From NCBI GenBank assembly GCA_965249895.1, contig CBDFNC010000001.1, positions 992,001-1,056,000 on the forward strand: a DNA stretch of 64,000 nucleotides, read 5' to 3'. Made by a program: the position numbers and the translations under genes. The DNA is from CBDFNC01 sp965249895. Lineage in GTDB: Bacteria; Pseudomonadota; Gammaproteobacteria; Enterobacterales; CBDFNC01. This document shows positions 49,691 through 58,163 of this stretch, piece after piece (position 1 is the stretch's first letter; each line of letters starts with the position of its first letter). Below the pieces are notes generated by a model. That model had not been told where the DNA came from. It saw only the letters and a program-made list of their open reading frames with translations, and made no database searches.

Positions 49691-49729
49691 TCCTTGCTGG
49701 TTAAATAACAGCAAGGAGGAGACACAGTG
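49691..49729 (+). promoter_or_regulatory. Hairpin covering the ribosome binding site of the oxygenase gene
   Basis: TCCTTGCTG (49691-49699) pairs perfectly with CAGCAAGGA (49709-49717), loop of 9 nt. The Shine-Dalgarno AAGGAGGA (49713-49720) is mostly inside the right arm, and the GTG start follows at 49727. There is no T-run, so it is not a terminator. Confidence 0.6.
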
Positions 49730-50551
49730 ACAATACCAATGGAATGGGTGAAGTGGACCAGAGAAAACTTGCAGCTGGGCTGCGCGCCGGAGCAACTATG
49801 CGATACCCTGTTAAAAAAAGGCTTTAGCGCTAATGAAGTGATGCCACTGATGGGCGCCGCCTTTCCTTATGGGGCTAGCTGGGATCATAAGGGAGTGCGT
49901 GAAGGCGTTGATTATCAGGCCCTGGCCCAGTTGCAACTAGCCCCAGAGTTCACACCGGTTGCCAATCCCGGTAATAAGGTACAACTTTTTGCTTATGAAG
50001 ATTTTCTGAGCTCAGGTGAATGCGATCATCTGGTCCGTGTTATGGATACCAGTTTAAAGCCTTCCACCGTGACTGTGTCTAACGGTGACAATTACTTTCG
50101 CACCAGTGAAACCTGTCACTTTTCTGATACAAGCGACCGGCTGATCCAGGATATCGACCTAAGAATGGCCCGTGCACTGGGGTTAAATTCAAGTTACTCC
50201 GAAGGGATCCAGGCCCAGAAGTATTCCCAGGGTCAGGAATTTAAGCCCCACACCGACTATTTTCAACCCGGTACGTCAGAGTTTATTAAGTTTGCCGCAC
50301 GAATGGGACAAAGGACCTGGACCTTTACAGTGTATTTAAAAGCAACCCAGGAGGGCGGTGGCACCCATTTTATTCACCTGAATAAAACCTTTTATCCCAA
50401 AAAAGGCCTGGCCCTGGCCTGGAATAATCTATATCCCAGTGGCCAGCCTAACCCGGACACCAAACATCAAGGTCAACCGGTTATCAAGGGCGACAAGTAT
50501 ATTATTACCAAGTGGTTCAGAGATGTCGGCTCTGGGCTGATGAAAAGCTAA
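49727..50551 (+). CDS. Prolyl 4-hydroxylase-like 2-oxoglutarate/Fe(II) oxygenase
   Basis: 274 aa with the P4Hc-type oxygenase fold in residues 85-268. The iron facial triad is His175 and Asp177 (KPHTDYF) and His247 (DTKHQG), and the 2OG-binding basic residue is probably Lys262 (YIITKWF). The first 80 residues form an extra N-terminal domain. The GTG at 49727 is set by AAGGAGGA 6 nt away; an ATG at 49739 is less well spaced. The substrate could be a protein proline or another residue; none can be assigned. Translation may be gated by the hairpin over its ribosome binding site. Confidence 0.85.
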   Translation: MTIPMEWVKWTRENLQLGCAPEQLCDTLLKKGFSANEVMPLMGAAFPYGASWDHKGVREGVDYQALAQLQLAPEFTPVANPGNKVQLFAYEDFLSSGECDHLVRVMDTSLKPSTVTVSNGDNYFRTSETCHFSDTSDRLIQDIDLRMARALGLNSSYSEGIQAQKYSQGQEFKPHTDYFQPGTSEFIKFAARMGQRTWTFTVYLKATQEGGGTHFIHLNKTFYPKKGLALAWNNLYPSGQPNPDTKHQGQPVIKGDKYIITKWFRDVGSGLMKS

Positions 50552-50565
50552 ACAGGAACACCTCA

Positions 50566-51213
50566 TTGCCAATATTATATTCTTTCCGCCGTTGTCCTTA
50601 TGCTATGCGAGCAAGGTTAGCCCTGGCCTATAGCGGACAAAGGGTCGAACTTAGAGAAATCGTACTAAAAAATAAACCTCAGACTATGCTGGATATTTCT
50701 CCCAAGGGCACAGTACCTGTGCTGTTACTGGATTCTGGGAGAGTTGTCGATGAAAGCCGGGATATTATGAGTTGGGCACTGTCTAACCACGACCCGAAAA
50801 ACTGGCTGAGAGCCGATAATAAGCAGCTTAATATGCAAATTCACCGGCTTATGGATAGAAACGATGCAGAGTTTAAAGGGTTTCTGGACAAGTACAAATA
50901 TGCAGACCGATTTCCAGAATTTAGCCAGCAAGATTATCGTCAACAGGGTGAGGCCTTTTTAGCGACCCTGGAATCTCTGCTGGCTAAGCATCAGTATCTG
51001 TTGGATGATCGAGTGAGTGTTGCAGATATAGCCATTTTCCCTTTTGTCCGCCAGTTTGCATTTGTGGATCAAGCCTGGTTTTTTGCGTCTGATTATCCAG
51101 CGTTGATCAACTGGCTCAATAATATGTTGGCCTCTCAATTGTTTGCCGACATTATGTTTAAATACCCTGCTTGGCAGCCGGGTGACAGGACAACTTATTT
51201 TCCGCTTAAATAA
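50566..51213 (+). CDS. Glutathione S-transferase family protein
   Basis: 215 aa with an N-terminal thioredoxin-like domain, redox motif CPYA (10-13), the cis-proline segment TVPVLLL and the glutathione-binding DES, then an all-helical C-terminal domain. The CPYA motif suggests an omega-like or glutaredoxin-2-like enzyme working by thiol exchange. The frame is open from 50512, but TTG at 50566 has AGGA 8 nt upstream and starts the fold correctly. It follows the oxygenase by 14 bp and may be co-transcribed. Confidence 0.85.
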   Translation: MPILYSFRRCPYAMRARLALAYSGQRVELREIVLKNKPQTMLDISPKGTVPVLLLDSGRVVDESRDIMSWALSNHDPKNWLRADNKQLNMQIHRLMDRNDAEFKGFLDKYKYADRFPEFSQQDYRQQGEAFLATLESLLAKHQYLLDDRVSVADIAIFPFVRQFAFVDQAWFFASDYPALINWLNNMLASQLFADIMFKYPAWQPGDRTTYFPLK

Positions 51214-51247
51214 TACAATAAGTGCAACAGAGGGCTTTATTTTGGAT

Positions 51248-51886
51248 ATGAATCTGACATTACATGAGACTCGGGTGATTGGCTGTTTAATCGAAAAAGA
51301 AATTACCACGCCGGATCAATACCCCCTTTCCCCTAATGCGTTAACGAATGCCTGTAACCAGAAGAGTAACCGTGAGCCCGTACTAAGCCTGGATGAGTCT
51401 CAGGTACGGGATGTAGTGGATGGCTTGATAAAAAAACGCTTGCTTAGGGAAGAGTCCGGCTTTGGTAGTCGGGTGACCAAGTTACAGCATCGCTTCTGTA
51501 ACACAGAATTTGGTGGCTTAAAGCTGACCGAGCAAGAGCTGGGTATTATTTGTGTGTTATTTCTTCGCGGCCCACAGACCCCGGGTGAACTGCGCTCTCG
51601 AACTAATCGACTGTGCAGCTTTAGCGATGTTCAGCAAGTGGATGCGGTACTGACTCAGTTGGCAGAACATGAAGATGGTCCCTTTGTGGTTAAATTACCC
51701 AGGGAAGCGGGTAAGCGGGAAAGCCGCTTTGCGCACCTTTTTAGTGGCGAAGTGGATGTGAATGAAATAACTGCCGCCCCTGCGAGTTCACAGACTAGCA
51801 GAGTAGAAGTGTTAGAGCTGGATGTGGCAGAGTTAAAGCAACAAGTGGCAGAGTTACAGGCCATTTTGTCAGAACTGACCGACTAG
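51248..51886 (+). CDS. yceH: DUF480 family protein YceH
   Basis: 212 aa with tandem winged-helix folds (about 1-85 and 90-165) and the conserved start LTLHETRVIGCLIEKE and PLSPNALTNACNQKSNR. A C-terminal leucine-zipper-like coiled coil (about 185-210) follows a Ser-rich linker. The function is unknown; the fold suggests nucleic-acid binding. The frame extends to 51143, inside the GST gene, but family alignment supports ATG at 51248. Confidence 0.93.
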   Translation: MNLTLHETRVIGCLIEKEITTPDQYPLSPNALTNACNQKSNREPVLSLDESQVRDVVDGLIKKRLLREESGFGSRVTKLQHRFCNTEFGGLKLTEQELGIICVLFLRGPQTPGELRSRTNRLCSFSDVQQVDAVLTQLAEHEDGPFVVKLPREAGKRESRFAHLFSGEVDVNEITAAPASSQTSRVEVLELDVAELKQQVAELQAILSELTD

Positions 51887-52026
51887 TTTTTGCCGGTAAA
51901 GGCAAGGTATTTCCGCTTTATCAATAGCAAAAACTGGCTGAGCAACACTGTCTAAGATAAGCATTCAGCTCTTCACCGAATTCGAGTAGAATATGTGGAA
52001 TTTATTGCAATTGCTGGAGTGTTTAA

Positions 52027-52401
52027 GTGTTAGTTAAGCTGGTAAGAGAAGGTTTGGGCAGAGCTATCGTATTAGGGAATCACCTTACACGTCCGGCTCA
52101 AATTAAGCGAAGCGCTGATAAGCAAGCAAAGGCGGCCGAGCAAGCGGAAGGTTTATCCTTATATCAATTTTATGCATGCCCCTTTTGTGTGAAGACGCGC
52201 AGAGCCATACATAGGCTGAATGTTCCCGTAGAATATCGTGACGCACAAAAAGACGCGCAGCATAGAGAAGAGCTGCAAGCAGGCGGAGGCGCAATTAAAG
52301 TGCCTTGTCTACGTATTGAAGAAAATGGCCAAACTCGCTGGATGTACGAATCCAGCGATATTATTGCCTATTTGAATAAACGTTTCGACCTGGCTAGCTA
52401 A
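52027..52401 (+). CDS. Glutaredoxin-domain protein with N-terminal extension
   Basis: 124 aa. Residues 43-122 form a glutaredoxin/GST-N fold with dithiol CPFC (51-54), KVPCL (cis-Pro) and YESSDIIAYL (glutathione site). The first 42 residues are amphipathic and basic and could bind a membrane. The GTG start has GGAG at 52016-52019. It probably reduces disulfides or glutathionylated proteins in the cytosol; the target is unknown. Confidence 0.85.
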   Translation: MLVKLVREGLGRAIVLGNHLTRPAQIKRSADKQAKAAEQAEGLSLYQFYACPFCVKTRRAIHRLNVPVEYRDAQKDAQHREELQAGGGAIKVPCLRIEENGQTRWMYESSDIIAYLNKRFDLAS

Positions 52402-52410
52402 TCGGGTTGG

Positions 52411-52548
52411 GGTAGGAGCGGATGAAATCCGCGAACATAGCGAGCGCTGTGTTCGCTGAACGTGCATCCCTGCATTTAACATCTCATCCCTGAGATGGCG
52501 CATCCCTGCATTTAACATCTCATCCCTGAGATGGATTCAGCTCCTACC
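52411..52548 (+). repeat. REP/BIME-like composite repeat, copy B
   Basis: The perfect terminal inverted repeats are GGTAGGAGC (52411-52419) and GCTCCTACC (52540-52548). The left part is a REP-type unit: GTAG followed by hairpin GCGGAT-GAA-ATCCGC. Next comes a second palindromic part (GCGAAC...GTTCGC, 52431-52455). Then a 35-nt unit occurs twice at a period of 36 (52464-52498, 52500-52534), each copy containing hairpin ATCTCA/TGAGAT. It fills the space between the convergent glutaredoxin-like gene and tesA. Confidence 0.8.
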
Positions 52549-53160
52549 AGGCCATAGTAGTGGGGACAGATAGGTCGCCACTTCATCGGCAATGATGCTT
52601 TGGGCTTCCGCTTTCGGGTGTAACCCGTCGGGCATGATCAGCTCTGGCTTAAGTATCACGGCTTCCAGAAAAAATGGCATCAGAGGAATTTGTTGCTGTT
52701 TGCTGAGCTCGGGGTAGATAGACTCGAAGCTATCTACGTAACGTTTACCATAGTTGGGTGGCACCCTGATCTGGGTTAATACCACCTTGGCCCCCGATTT
52801 CTGGCTTAATTGGATCATCTGCTGCAAGTTAGTCCTGGGCTCTACAGGGGAGAAACCTCTTAAGCCATCATTGGCGCCTAGCTCTAACAAGACCCAATCC
52901 GGGTTGTGCCTTGCCAATAATGCTGGCAGGCGTTGCAGGCCGCCGGCAGTGGTTTCCGCGCTGATGCTGGCGTTGATCATTACGAACTCGGGTCGGCTGC
53001 TTTGCCAGCGTTTTTCCAACACCCTTGGCCAGCTTTTTTCTTCAGCCATTTGATAACCAGCGCTTAAACTATCCCCTAAAATCAATAATGTAGTTGCATG
53101 ACTGGCTAGTGAAAATACAATACTGGATATCAATAACAAACCGCGAGCCAGAATTCTCAT
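52537..53160 (-). CDS. tesA: Multifunctional acyl-CoA thioesterase / lysophospholipase TesA
   Basis: Periplasmic SGNH hydrolase acting on acyl-CoA, esters and lysophospholipids. The signal peptide (1-22, ending SHA) precedes the nucleophile block GDSLSAG (29-35, Ser31), GANDGLRG and DGLHP with the catalytic Asp/His. 207 aa, E. coli length. The open frame continues far upstream antisense to ybbA, but only the ATG at 53160 begins a signal peptide and has AGAGG upstream. The 3' end touches the REP-like repeat. Confidence 0.95.
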   Translation of the reverse strand: MRILARGLLLISSIVFSLASHATTLLILGDSLSAGYQMAEEKSWPRVLEKRWQSSRPEFVMINASISAETTAGGLQRLPALLARHNPDWVLLELGANDGLRGFSPVEPRTNLQQMIQLSQKSGAKVVLTQIRVPPNYGKRYVDSFESIYPELSKQQQIPLMPFFLEAVILKPELIMPDGLHPKAEAQSIIADEVATYLSPLLWPGRS

Positions 53161-53161
53161 T

Positions 53162-53845
53162 ATGACCTCTTCTATTATCAAGGTGGAAAGCCTCAGCAAA
53201 TCTGTTAAAACTGCCGAGGGTGAGCTCTCCATACTTAAGGCTATTTCTTTCCAAGTCAAGCAAGGTGAGTCCGTTGCTTTAGTAGGCACTTCGGGCTCAG
53301 GTAAGTCAACGTTGCTGGGTTTGATGGCGGGCCTGGACCTGGCTTCCAGTGGTGATGTTGAGATCGATGGTATTCGGCTCAGCAGCCTGGACGAGGAGCA
53401 GCGCGCGATCTTAAGGCGAGATAAAATTGGATTTATTTTCCAGTCCTTTATGCTGGTACCCGGCCTGACTGCGCTGGAAAACGTTATGTTACCGCTGGAG
53501 CTGAAAGGCGAAACCAATGCCAGAGGTAAAGCCTTAGCGCTATTGGGTAAGGTTAACCTGGCGCAGAGAGCCCGCCATATGCCCAACCAATTGTCCGGCG
53601 GCGAGCAGCAAAGGGTGGCCATTGCCCGTGCTTTTATCACAGCGCCGAAATTACTCTTGGCCGACGAACCCACGGGAAACCTGGATACCACCACAGGCAA
53701 ACATATCGAATCCTTGTTATTTGAGCTGAATCAGCAGCATAACACCACACTTCTAGTTGTTACCCACGATGAGAAGTTAGCCAGTCGCTGCCAGAGACAG
53801 CTTAAAATGGATGTCGGTGAACTGGTAGAGGTGACTCATGTTTGA
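53162..53845 (+). CDS. ybbA: ABC transporter ATP-binding protein YbbA
   Basis: LolD/MacB-type ATPase of 227 aa: Walker A GTSGSGKST (42-50), signature LSGGEQQR, Walker B LLLADEPTGNLD and H-loop VTHD. It pairs with YbbP, 8 bp overlapping downstream. The YbbAP exporter has been linked to extracting lipids or toxic compounds at the envelope, and its gene lies next to tesA, as in E. coli. The ATG is one base from the tesA start codon on the other strand. Confidence 0.93.
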   Translation: MTSSIIKVESLSKSVKTAEGELSILKAISFQVKQGESVALVGTSGSGKSTLLGLMAGLDLASSGDVEIDGIRLSSLDEEQRAILRRDKIGFIFQSFMLVPGLTALENVMLPLELKGETNARGKALALLGKVNLAQRARHMPNQLSGGEQQRVAIARAFITAPKLLLADEPTGNLDTTTGKHIESLLFELNQQHNTTLLVVTHDEKLASRCQRQLKMDVGELVEVTHV

Positions 53846-56285
53846 GACTCAACTGGCCTGGCGGATTCTCAAGCGAGAGTTGCGAAAAGGGCAGCTCACG
53901 ATATTTATTTGTGCCCTGGCACTGGCGGTGGCTACTGTATTTGCCACGTCTATGGTGACCGACCGACTTCAGCGAGCATTAACTCTGGGCAGCAGCAGTT
54001 TTATTGCCGCCGACCGCCAGTTAAAAATGGCCGAGCCTGCCCCGGATAGCTGGTTGGTTAAGGCGCAAGAGCTTGGTTTACAGCGCGGTCAAACCCAGGG
54101 TTTTAATACTATGCTGTTTGCCCACGAGCAAATGCAGCTGGCGGGTGTTAAGGCGGTTTCAGTGAATTACCCTCTGCGAGGGGAGTTGTTATTGCAGGGG
54201 CCTGGTATTCGCGAAGGGGATATCTATCTGGTGCCCAGATTAGCCCGATTGCTGCAGGTTAAGCCGGGTGATGTTGTAGAGTTGGGTGAAACCCAGCTCA
54301 CTTATCGTGGTGAAATTATCGCCGAGCCTGACGCGGGGTTTAACGTCTTTACCCTGGCTCCCAGGGCTCTTATCCACCTGAATGATGTGGCCAAAAGTCA
54401 GGTAGTGATGCCGGGCAGCAGGGTAAGTTATCACTACCTATTTAATGGTGAGCCAAAGCAGTTGGAGTCGTATGGCACCTGGTTAGCGGATAAGTTAACC
54501 GAGGGGCAAAGCTATTTAAGCGTGAAGCAGGGAGGAACGCCGGTTGGCAGAGCGTTAAACCGAGCTGAATCCTATTTTAGTTTAGCCAGCTTACTCGGTG
54601 TGCTGTTATCTTGCCTGGCCATATCCCTGTCAGCATTTCACTTTAGCCGTCGTCACAGTGATTTTATCGCTATGATGAAAACGCTGGGGGCGTCGCAGCG
54701 ACAGATCAGCCGAGTGTTATTTACCTTGGTTTTGCTGATCTCTGTCTTTTCCATTATTTGCGGATTAATACTGGGGTTTGCTTTTCATCAGGCAGCGCTG
54801 GCCATGTTGGCTAGCCTGTTTCCCATGGATTTGCCGGCAGCTGGCCTTGGACCTTTGCTTAGTTCGGTGTTTATCGGACTGGTGGTTTCGTTTTTGTTCT
54901 CCTTTTTTCCTCTGTTGAGGTTAAGGCAGATCCCACCCTTAAGGGTGCTAAGAGCAGATATATCTCTGACGCGGCCCAGATCTGATTTTGTTTCCCTGGG
55001 GTCAGGGGTATTTTTCTTATCCTGGTTTGTCAGCGGCTCACTACAGTTAACTCTCGCCCTGTTGCTGGGTTTGGTGCTGTTTTCTGCTTTAGTGGTGGGG
55101 GTTGCTTATCTGCTACTCAGGCTCGGTCACAGACTTGGTGCCGGTGCTGGCGGCGCCTGGCGGCTGGCATTTGCCCGGTTACACCGCTTTCGCCTGGCCA
55201 GTTTACTGCAACTAGCCGGGATCGGCGGAGCCTTGCTACTGTTAGGCATCTTATGGTCACTGAGAAGCAGTTTGCTGGCAGACTGGCGGCAGCAGCTACC
55301 AGAAGGGACGCCGAACCATTTTCTGCTCAACATCGCCCAGCATCAGGTTCAGCCGGTGGAAGATATGATAGTTCAGCAGGGTTTTAAAACGTCGGGTTTG
55401 TACCCTATGGTGAGGGGGCGATTAACCAAAATTAACCACGACCTGGTGGCGCAGTCCCGTGAACAGGAACAAACAAGGCGGCCCGGGATTTACCGGGAGC
55501 TAAATTCCAGCTGGACTAAGACAGCGCCCGAAGGCAATCAGGTGGTGCAAGGGGAAATGTGGCAGCCCGGTGTCTCGGCTCAGGTATCGGTGGAGTCCGA
55601 GGTTGCAGAACGATTAAAAATTGGCCTCGGCGACAGCGTGGAATTTAATATTGGTGGTCAGATGTTTGTAGCTCAGGTGACCAGCATTAGGCTGGTGGAT
55701 TGGGACAGTATGCGGCCTAATTTTTATTTTATATTTAATCAGCAAGCCCTTGCCGAGTTTCCCGCGACCTATATTTCCAGCCTTTATTTACCCGCTGACA
55801 GTGATTTTGTTCACCAGTTATTATCTCAATACACAACCATTTCGGTGATCGATGTGGGGGCTATGATAAATGCCATTTCCCAAGTGCTGGCTCAGGTGAG
55901 TAAAGCGGTGGAACTCTTGCTGTATCTTATTCTGGCGGGGGCCTTGCTGGTATTGATGGCGCAAGTCAGTATCAGCATGAAGGAGCGTTCACTGGAAATT
56001 ACCTTGCTACGCACCTTGGGCGCCGGACAGAAACTGCTGACCACCAGCATAGTATTGGAGTTTGCTATTTCGGGGGCCGTCGCGGGTTTAACCGCCGCGC
56101 TGGTAACAGAAATTGCCGGTGGACTGCTAAATATTTGGGTATTTGAACTGGATTGGCAATGGCACCCCGAGTTATGGCTCGTTTTACCGGTACTGGGCAT
56201 GTCCCTGGTTTCCCTGGTTGGCTGGCTCAGTTGCAGGTCAATCTTGCACACTCAAGTCAGCGCACAGCTTGCTAAGCTTAGCTAG
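53838..56285 (+). CDS. ybbP: ABC transporter permease YbbP (FtsX-like)
   Basis: 815-aa permease with two FtsX domains. An N-terminal helix (about 21-42), a periplasmic region, then helices at about 245-370 (first FtsX), four central helices (about 390-475), a second periplasmic domain and the C-terminal FtsX helices (about 685-810). This ten-helix layout is the YbbP/MacB-like mechanotransmission architecture. Cargo is not known from sequence. Confidence 0.92.
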   Translation: MFETQLAWRILKRELRKGQLTIFICALALAVATVFATSMVTDRLQRALTLGSSSFIAADRQLKMAEPAPDSWLVKAQELGLQRGQTQGFNTMLFAHEQMQLAGVKAVSVNYPLRGELLLQGPGIREGDIYLVPRLARLLQVKPGDVVELGETQLTYRGEIIAEPDAGFNVFTLAPRALIHLNDVAKSQVVMPGSRVSYHYLFNGEPKQLESYGTWLADKLTEGQSYLSVKQGGTPVGRALNRAESYFSLASLLGVLLSCLAISLSAFHFSRRHSDFIAMMKTLGASQRQISRVLFTLVLLISVFSIICGLILGFAFHQAALAMLASLFPMDLPAAGLGPLLSSVFIGLVVSFLFSFFPLLRLRQIPPLRVLRADISLTRPRSDFVSLGSGVFFLSWFVSGSLQLTLALLLGLVLFSALVVGVAYLLLRLGHRLGAGAGGAWRLAFARLHRFRLASLLQLAGIGGALLLLGILWSLRSSLLADWRQQLPEGTPNHFLLNIAQHQVQPVEDMIVQQGFKTSGLYPMVRGRLTKINHDLVAQSREQEQTRRPGIYRELNSSWTKTAPEGNQVVQGEMWQPGVSAQVSVESEVAERLKIGLGDSVEFNIGGQMFVAQVTSIRLVDWDSMRPNFYFIFNQQALAEFPATYISSLYLPADSDFVHQLLSQYTTISVIDVGAMINAISQVLAQVSKAVELLLYLILAGALLVLMAQVSISMKERSLEITLLRTLGAGQKLLTTSIVLEFAISGAVAGLTAALVTEIAGGLLNIWVFELDWQWHPELWLVLPVLGMSLVSLVGWLSCRSILHTQVSAQLAKLS

Positions 56286-56410
56286 TTGGCAAGCTGAAAA
56301 TGACGAGCTCGTTGAGAGAGTGATGGCTAACGTTTAATCATGGCGGAACAAAAAGTTTTGTGCTCTATGAGTATGTTAGAAAAATAACTGGATGACTTTC
56401 AGGGTGGAAA

Positions 56411-57067
56411 CTAGCTATTGGTTTCCCCCGAGATTAATGGGACGAAGATAACTGTCAGTAAGTCAGTGGTAACCCAGTGGCTTACTGTGGTTTTTTCAAC
56501 CAGGATTAACTCTTGCAAACAATCCGGCTCACCCACAGGGATCACCAGCTTGCCACCAGGTTTTAGTTGTTCAATTAACGCTTGCGGGATATGGCTGGCT
56601 GCGGCGGTCACAATAATACCGTCGAACGGAGATACTTGCGGCCAACCCTGACTACCGTCTTTGGCGGCGATGTGGATATTGTGATAACCCAGCTCCTTCA
56701 GTCTTTGCTTTGCCTGACTAGCCAGTTCGGTGATTCGTTCCATGCTGTAAACCTGTGCTACCAATTGACAGAGTACGGCGCTCTGGTAACCGGAGCCTGT
56801 CCCCACTTCTAACACGCTATGATGTTTTTGCGGGGTAATTAGATCTGTCATCAGGGCCACCATAAAAGGCTGGGAGATAGTCTGGTCATATCCTATGGGT
56901 AAAGGGCGGTTATCATAGGCGTATATTTGACACTGGCTGGGGACAAATAGATGCCTTGGTATCTGGGTTAATGCCGCCAGTACTTTATTGCTAATGGAGT
57001 CCTTATCCATGGTTAGTCGGGTCAGCGCCAGCTCACGGTTGATATCCTTTAACATCTTAGTGATCAT
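56411..57067 (-). CDS. pcm: Protein-L-isoaspartate O-methyltransferase family (Pcm-like)
   Basis: 218-aa SAM methyltransferase with the Pcm pattern: PRHLFVP, the GYDQTISQPFMVA substrate segment, and SAM motif VLEVGTGSGYQSAVL. It would repair isoaspartyl residues by methylation. It is not in the usual surE-pcm-nlpD-rpoS cluster, so it may be a second copy or a relocated gene; a paralog elsewhere in the genome cannot be excluded. Confidence 0.88.
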   Translation of the reverse strand: MITKMLKDINRELALTRLTMDKDSISNKVLAALTQIPRHLFVPSQCQIYAYDNRPLPIGYDQTISQPFMVALMTDLITPQKHHSVLEVGTGSGYQSAVLCQLVAQVYSMERITELASQAKQRLKELGYHNIHIAAKDGSQGWPQVSPFDGIIVTAAASHIPQALIEQLKPGGKLVIPVGEPDCLQELILVEKTTVSHWVTTDLLTVIFVPLISGETNS

Positions 57068-57118
57068 GGGGCTGACTTATTGGCAGGGGAGGGCTTTCTA
57101 CAGAAAGGACTCGGTTAG

Positions 57119-57631
57119 CTAAATTTCCCAATTCATGGTGTTTTCTCTGGGCTGACTGATAACCTGGCCGCCAATTTCACCGTGGGGGATGTCAAACATC
57201 ATATCTGCATATTGCTTACGTTCGAACTCCAGTAAATGCTCGTGATCACCCGCTTCCACATAGATCTGCTTAGCGGTGAGCAGGTTGTTATCCACCATCA
57301 TGTGCATTCGGTACGCGTCGCCTAAGCCGGGTATGGCGCCTTCTTCGCAGTCCTGAAACAGGTCCTTTAACTCGTGCTCCTCGATGATGCGATATTGGCT
57401 GCCTGTTAGCCTGTTTACTTCCTCCAGCTTCAGTTTACGGTTTGCCTGGAGCACTGCCATCAGGTGTTGCCCCTGCTCATTCTGCAAAACAACGGCTTTG
57501 CTGACTTGACTCAAGGGTAGGTGGGCCGTAACGCCGGTGTTATAGGATGTCTCGGTATGACGATGTGTGATGACGTTGTAGTCAAGTCTGTTATTGGAAA
57601 GATACTCTTTCAGAGTGATTGCGATGGCCAT
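57119..57631 (-). CDS. YbaK/prolyl-tRNA deacylase-like protein
   Basis: 170 aa with the YbaK/EbsC fold: the segments LSQVSKAVVLQNEQG, VLQANRKLKLEEVNRLTG and the GAIPGLGDAY loop are typical of trans-editing domains that hydrolyse mischarged tRNA. The frame reaches 57670 but the ATG at 57631 has a strong GGAGG. The last 45 residues, with a glutamate-rich HEHLLEFERKQYADMM segment, go beyond the core. Substrate is unknown. Confidence 0.82.
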   Translation of the reverse strand: MAIAITLKEYLSNNRLDYNVITHRHTETSYNTGVTAHLPLSQVSKAVVLQNEQGQHLMAVLQANRKLKLEEVNRLTGSQYRIIEEHELKDLFQDCEEGAIPGLGDAYRMHMMVDNNLLTAKQIYVEAGDHEHLLEFERKQYADMMFDIPHGEIGGQVISQPRENTMNWEI

Positions 57632-58018
57632 AGTGCCTCCTATTGAAAAAATAACGGCATGACCTCCCACAATTGTAGCAAATTTAATAGCGGAAGATGA
57701 GGAGGATAACTTCTGCTCACTATATAACTCAGCCAGAGGGATGATTTATCGGTCAGTGTTTTTTTACTGGTTTTATATTGCCGGAGTGGCTTTGGCTGGA
57801 CTTATAGACAATAAATCACGCTTGATTCGATGTTTTTTGCTATTTTTATTTTATGGTGAGCTAGATATCATCCGTGATTATTGTGGTGCAATACCCTGTT
57901 CAAAACGTGTTTCAACAATGTAAAATCCCGCCAATCGAATTGTTGATTGTTAACAGTTCCAAAAATTATAAAGATTAAAGCCAAACACATCATCTCCACA
58001 TATCTTAAGGAGTCCGTG
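57632..58018. other. AT-rich intergenic region before the symporter remnant
   Basis: About 390 bp. Open frames exist (for example 57741-57923) but have no convincing ribosome binding site or family resemblance. I see nothing certain here. Confidence 0.4.
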
Positions 58019-58163
58019 ATGGGTCAGTCGGTCTCTATCCGGCAAGATCTTCATTGGTTTATTCGCCGGTTTGCTCTTGGATACCCTGGTACAATTGCTG
58101 GCAATTATAGCTGCTGTCATTCGTATTAACGATATGCTCTGTACCTCGGCTAACGTAGTAGGT
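58019..58163 (+). pseudogene. 5' remnant of a dicarboxylate/amino acid:cation symporter gene
   Basis: A strong AAGGAG (58007-58012) precedes an ATG at 58019. After about seven codons the frame must shift to read SGKIFIGLFAGLLLDTLVQ from about 58038, which resembles the first helix of the SDF/DAACS (GltP-like) symporters. The resemblance fades near 58163. The matching 3' remnant is at 59160-59279, with a decayed IS630 transposase between. Recognition is by eye and needs alignment. Confidence 0.55.

Noticed and set aside
51885..51935. AGTTTTTGC / GCAAAAACT inverted repeat after yceH as a terminator
   Set aside because: The loop is over 30 nt and there is no GC-rich stem or T-run.
53161..53700. 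540-bp N-terminal extension of tesA antisense to ybbA
   Set aside because: The signal peptide begins at 53160, and the extension is the shadow of ybbA coding sequence.
57741..57923. 60-aa hydrophobic frame between ybaK-like gene and the IS scar
   Set aside because: No ribosome binding site, no family resemblance, and the region is AT-rich decayed sequence.
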